From NCBI RefSeq assembly GCF_024345495.1, contig NZ_JAGQBF010000001.1:1-64000 (forward strand): 64,000 nt of DNA, read 5' to 3'. The stretch is from Synechococcus sp. RedBA-s. GTDB lineage: Bacteria; Cyanobacteriota; Cyanobacteriia; PCC-6307; Cyanobiaceae. The notes under the pieces are model-generated. The model was given only the letters and a program-made list of their open reading frames with translations. It was not told where the DNA came from and made no database searches. Below are positions 63,830 through 64,000 of this stretch, one piece after another; the first letter of the stretch is position 1, and the number at the start of each line of letters is the position of its first letter. The position numbers and the translations under genes are program-made.

Positions 63830-64000
63830 GTGAAGATCGCCCTGTTCACTGAAACCTTCCTACCCAAGGTGGACGGCATCGTCACGCGTCTCACCAAGAC
63901 CGTGGAACATCTGGTGCGGGCCGGGGATGAGGTGCTGCTGTTCTGCCCAGAGGGAGCCCCCTCGATTTACAGGGGCGCGCGGGTGATCGGCGTACCGGCC
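63830..64000 (+). CDS. sqdX: Sulfolipid synthase SqdX, N-terminal part (cut by window end)
   Basis: Fifty-seven codons from a GTG read IALFTETFLPKVDGIVTRL and LLFCPEGAPSIYRGARVIGV. This is the acceptor-domain start of SqdX, the GT4 that joins sulfoquinovose to diacylglycerol. The ATG at 63810 is in another frame and stops after six codons, so the GTG is the start. The gene runs off the right edge. Confidence 0.9.
   Translation, partial: MKIALFTETFLPKVDGIVTRLTKTVEHLVRAGDEVLLFCPEGAPSIYRGARVIGVPA

Noticed and set aside
1-64000. CRISPR array or prophage
   Set aside because: No regularly spaced direct repeats, cas genes or phage structural genes were seen; the holin-like protein at 42623 belongs to a family common in chromosomes.

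Overview
The window looks like the chromosome of a high-GC unicellular cyanobacterium of the Synechococcus/Cyanobium type. The basis is a set of cyanobacterial genes: psbZ, a Psb34-like small protein, ycf23, a Ycf37-like TPR protein, sqdB-sqdX, a four-ACT aspartokinase and clpP-clpX. Many genes have GTG or TTG starts, few have a clear Shine-Dalgarno sequence, and many neighbours overlap by 1-4 bases.

Layout. (1) 1-3756 is a graveyard of insertion sequences: relics of IS3, ISAs1 and IS1182 type, plus one IS with intact terminal inverted repeats that sits inside the IS1182 relic. A lone, AT-richer RTX calcium-binding protein gene (455-1309) survives in it. (2) 3757-7393 is core: secA, a GNAT acetyltransferase and tRNA-Gly(GCC). 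(3) 7489-13932 is a type I secretion locus: a parvulin-type prolyl isomerase, a HetC-like ABC exporter with degenerate sensor and peptidase domains, an HlyD adaptor, then a second RTX-type protein with its own promoter and terminator. No TolC-type outer-membrane channel gene is in the window. (4) 14023-32005 is a large surface-glycan island: about ten glycosyltransferases, three proteins with sulfotransferase-type N-termini, a methyltransferase, a DUF5672 protein and a Wzm/Wzt-type ABC exporter. Two proteins are fusions (sulfotransferase + GT2, and GT2 + GT4), and base composition drops in its second half. (5) 32024-64000 is core: ribH-psbZ, mutS, cobH, holA, lysC, a polysaccharide-initiating sugar transferase, uvrB, ycf23, tilS, asd-dapA-rnj, tig-clpP-clpX, an LRAT-like protein, dnaX, a glucolipid-synthase-like GT2, a SpoIID-like protein, rpmI-rplT, thiG, psb34, sqdB and the start of sqdX.

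How they work together. Regions 3 and 4 are both cell-surface systems. One exports Ca2+-binding repeat proteins across both membranes in one step. The other builds and exports a polymer that is probably sulfated and methylated, and the initiating sugar transferase at 39108 could serve it. The asd-dapA-rnj order recalls the asd-dapG-dapA-rnjB order of Bacillus. Genes for two cyanobacterial glycolipids (glucolipid at 56311, sulfolipid at 62603-64000) lie within 8 kb.

The best candidates for something new are the exporter with inactive-looking cNMP and C39 domains tied to a prolyl isomerase, the long-period RTX protein it may export, the sulfotransferase-glycosyltransferase fusion, and an RNase J whose C-terminus resembles the PNPase-binding tail of cyanobacterial RNase E.
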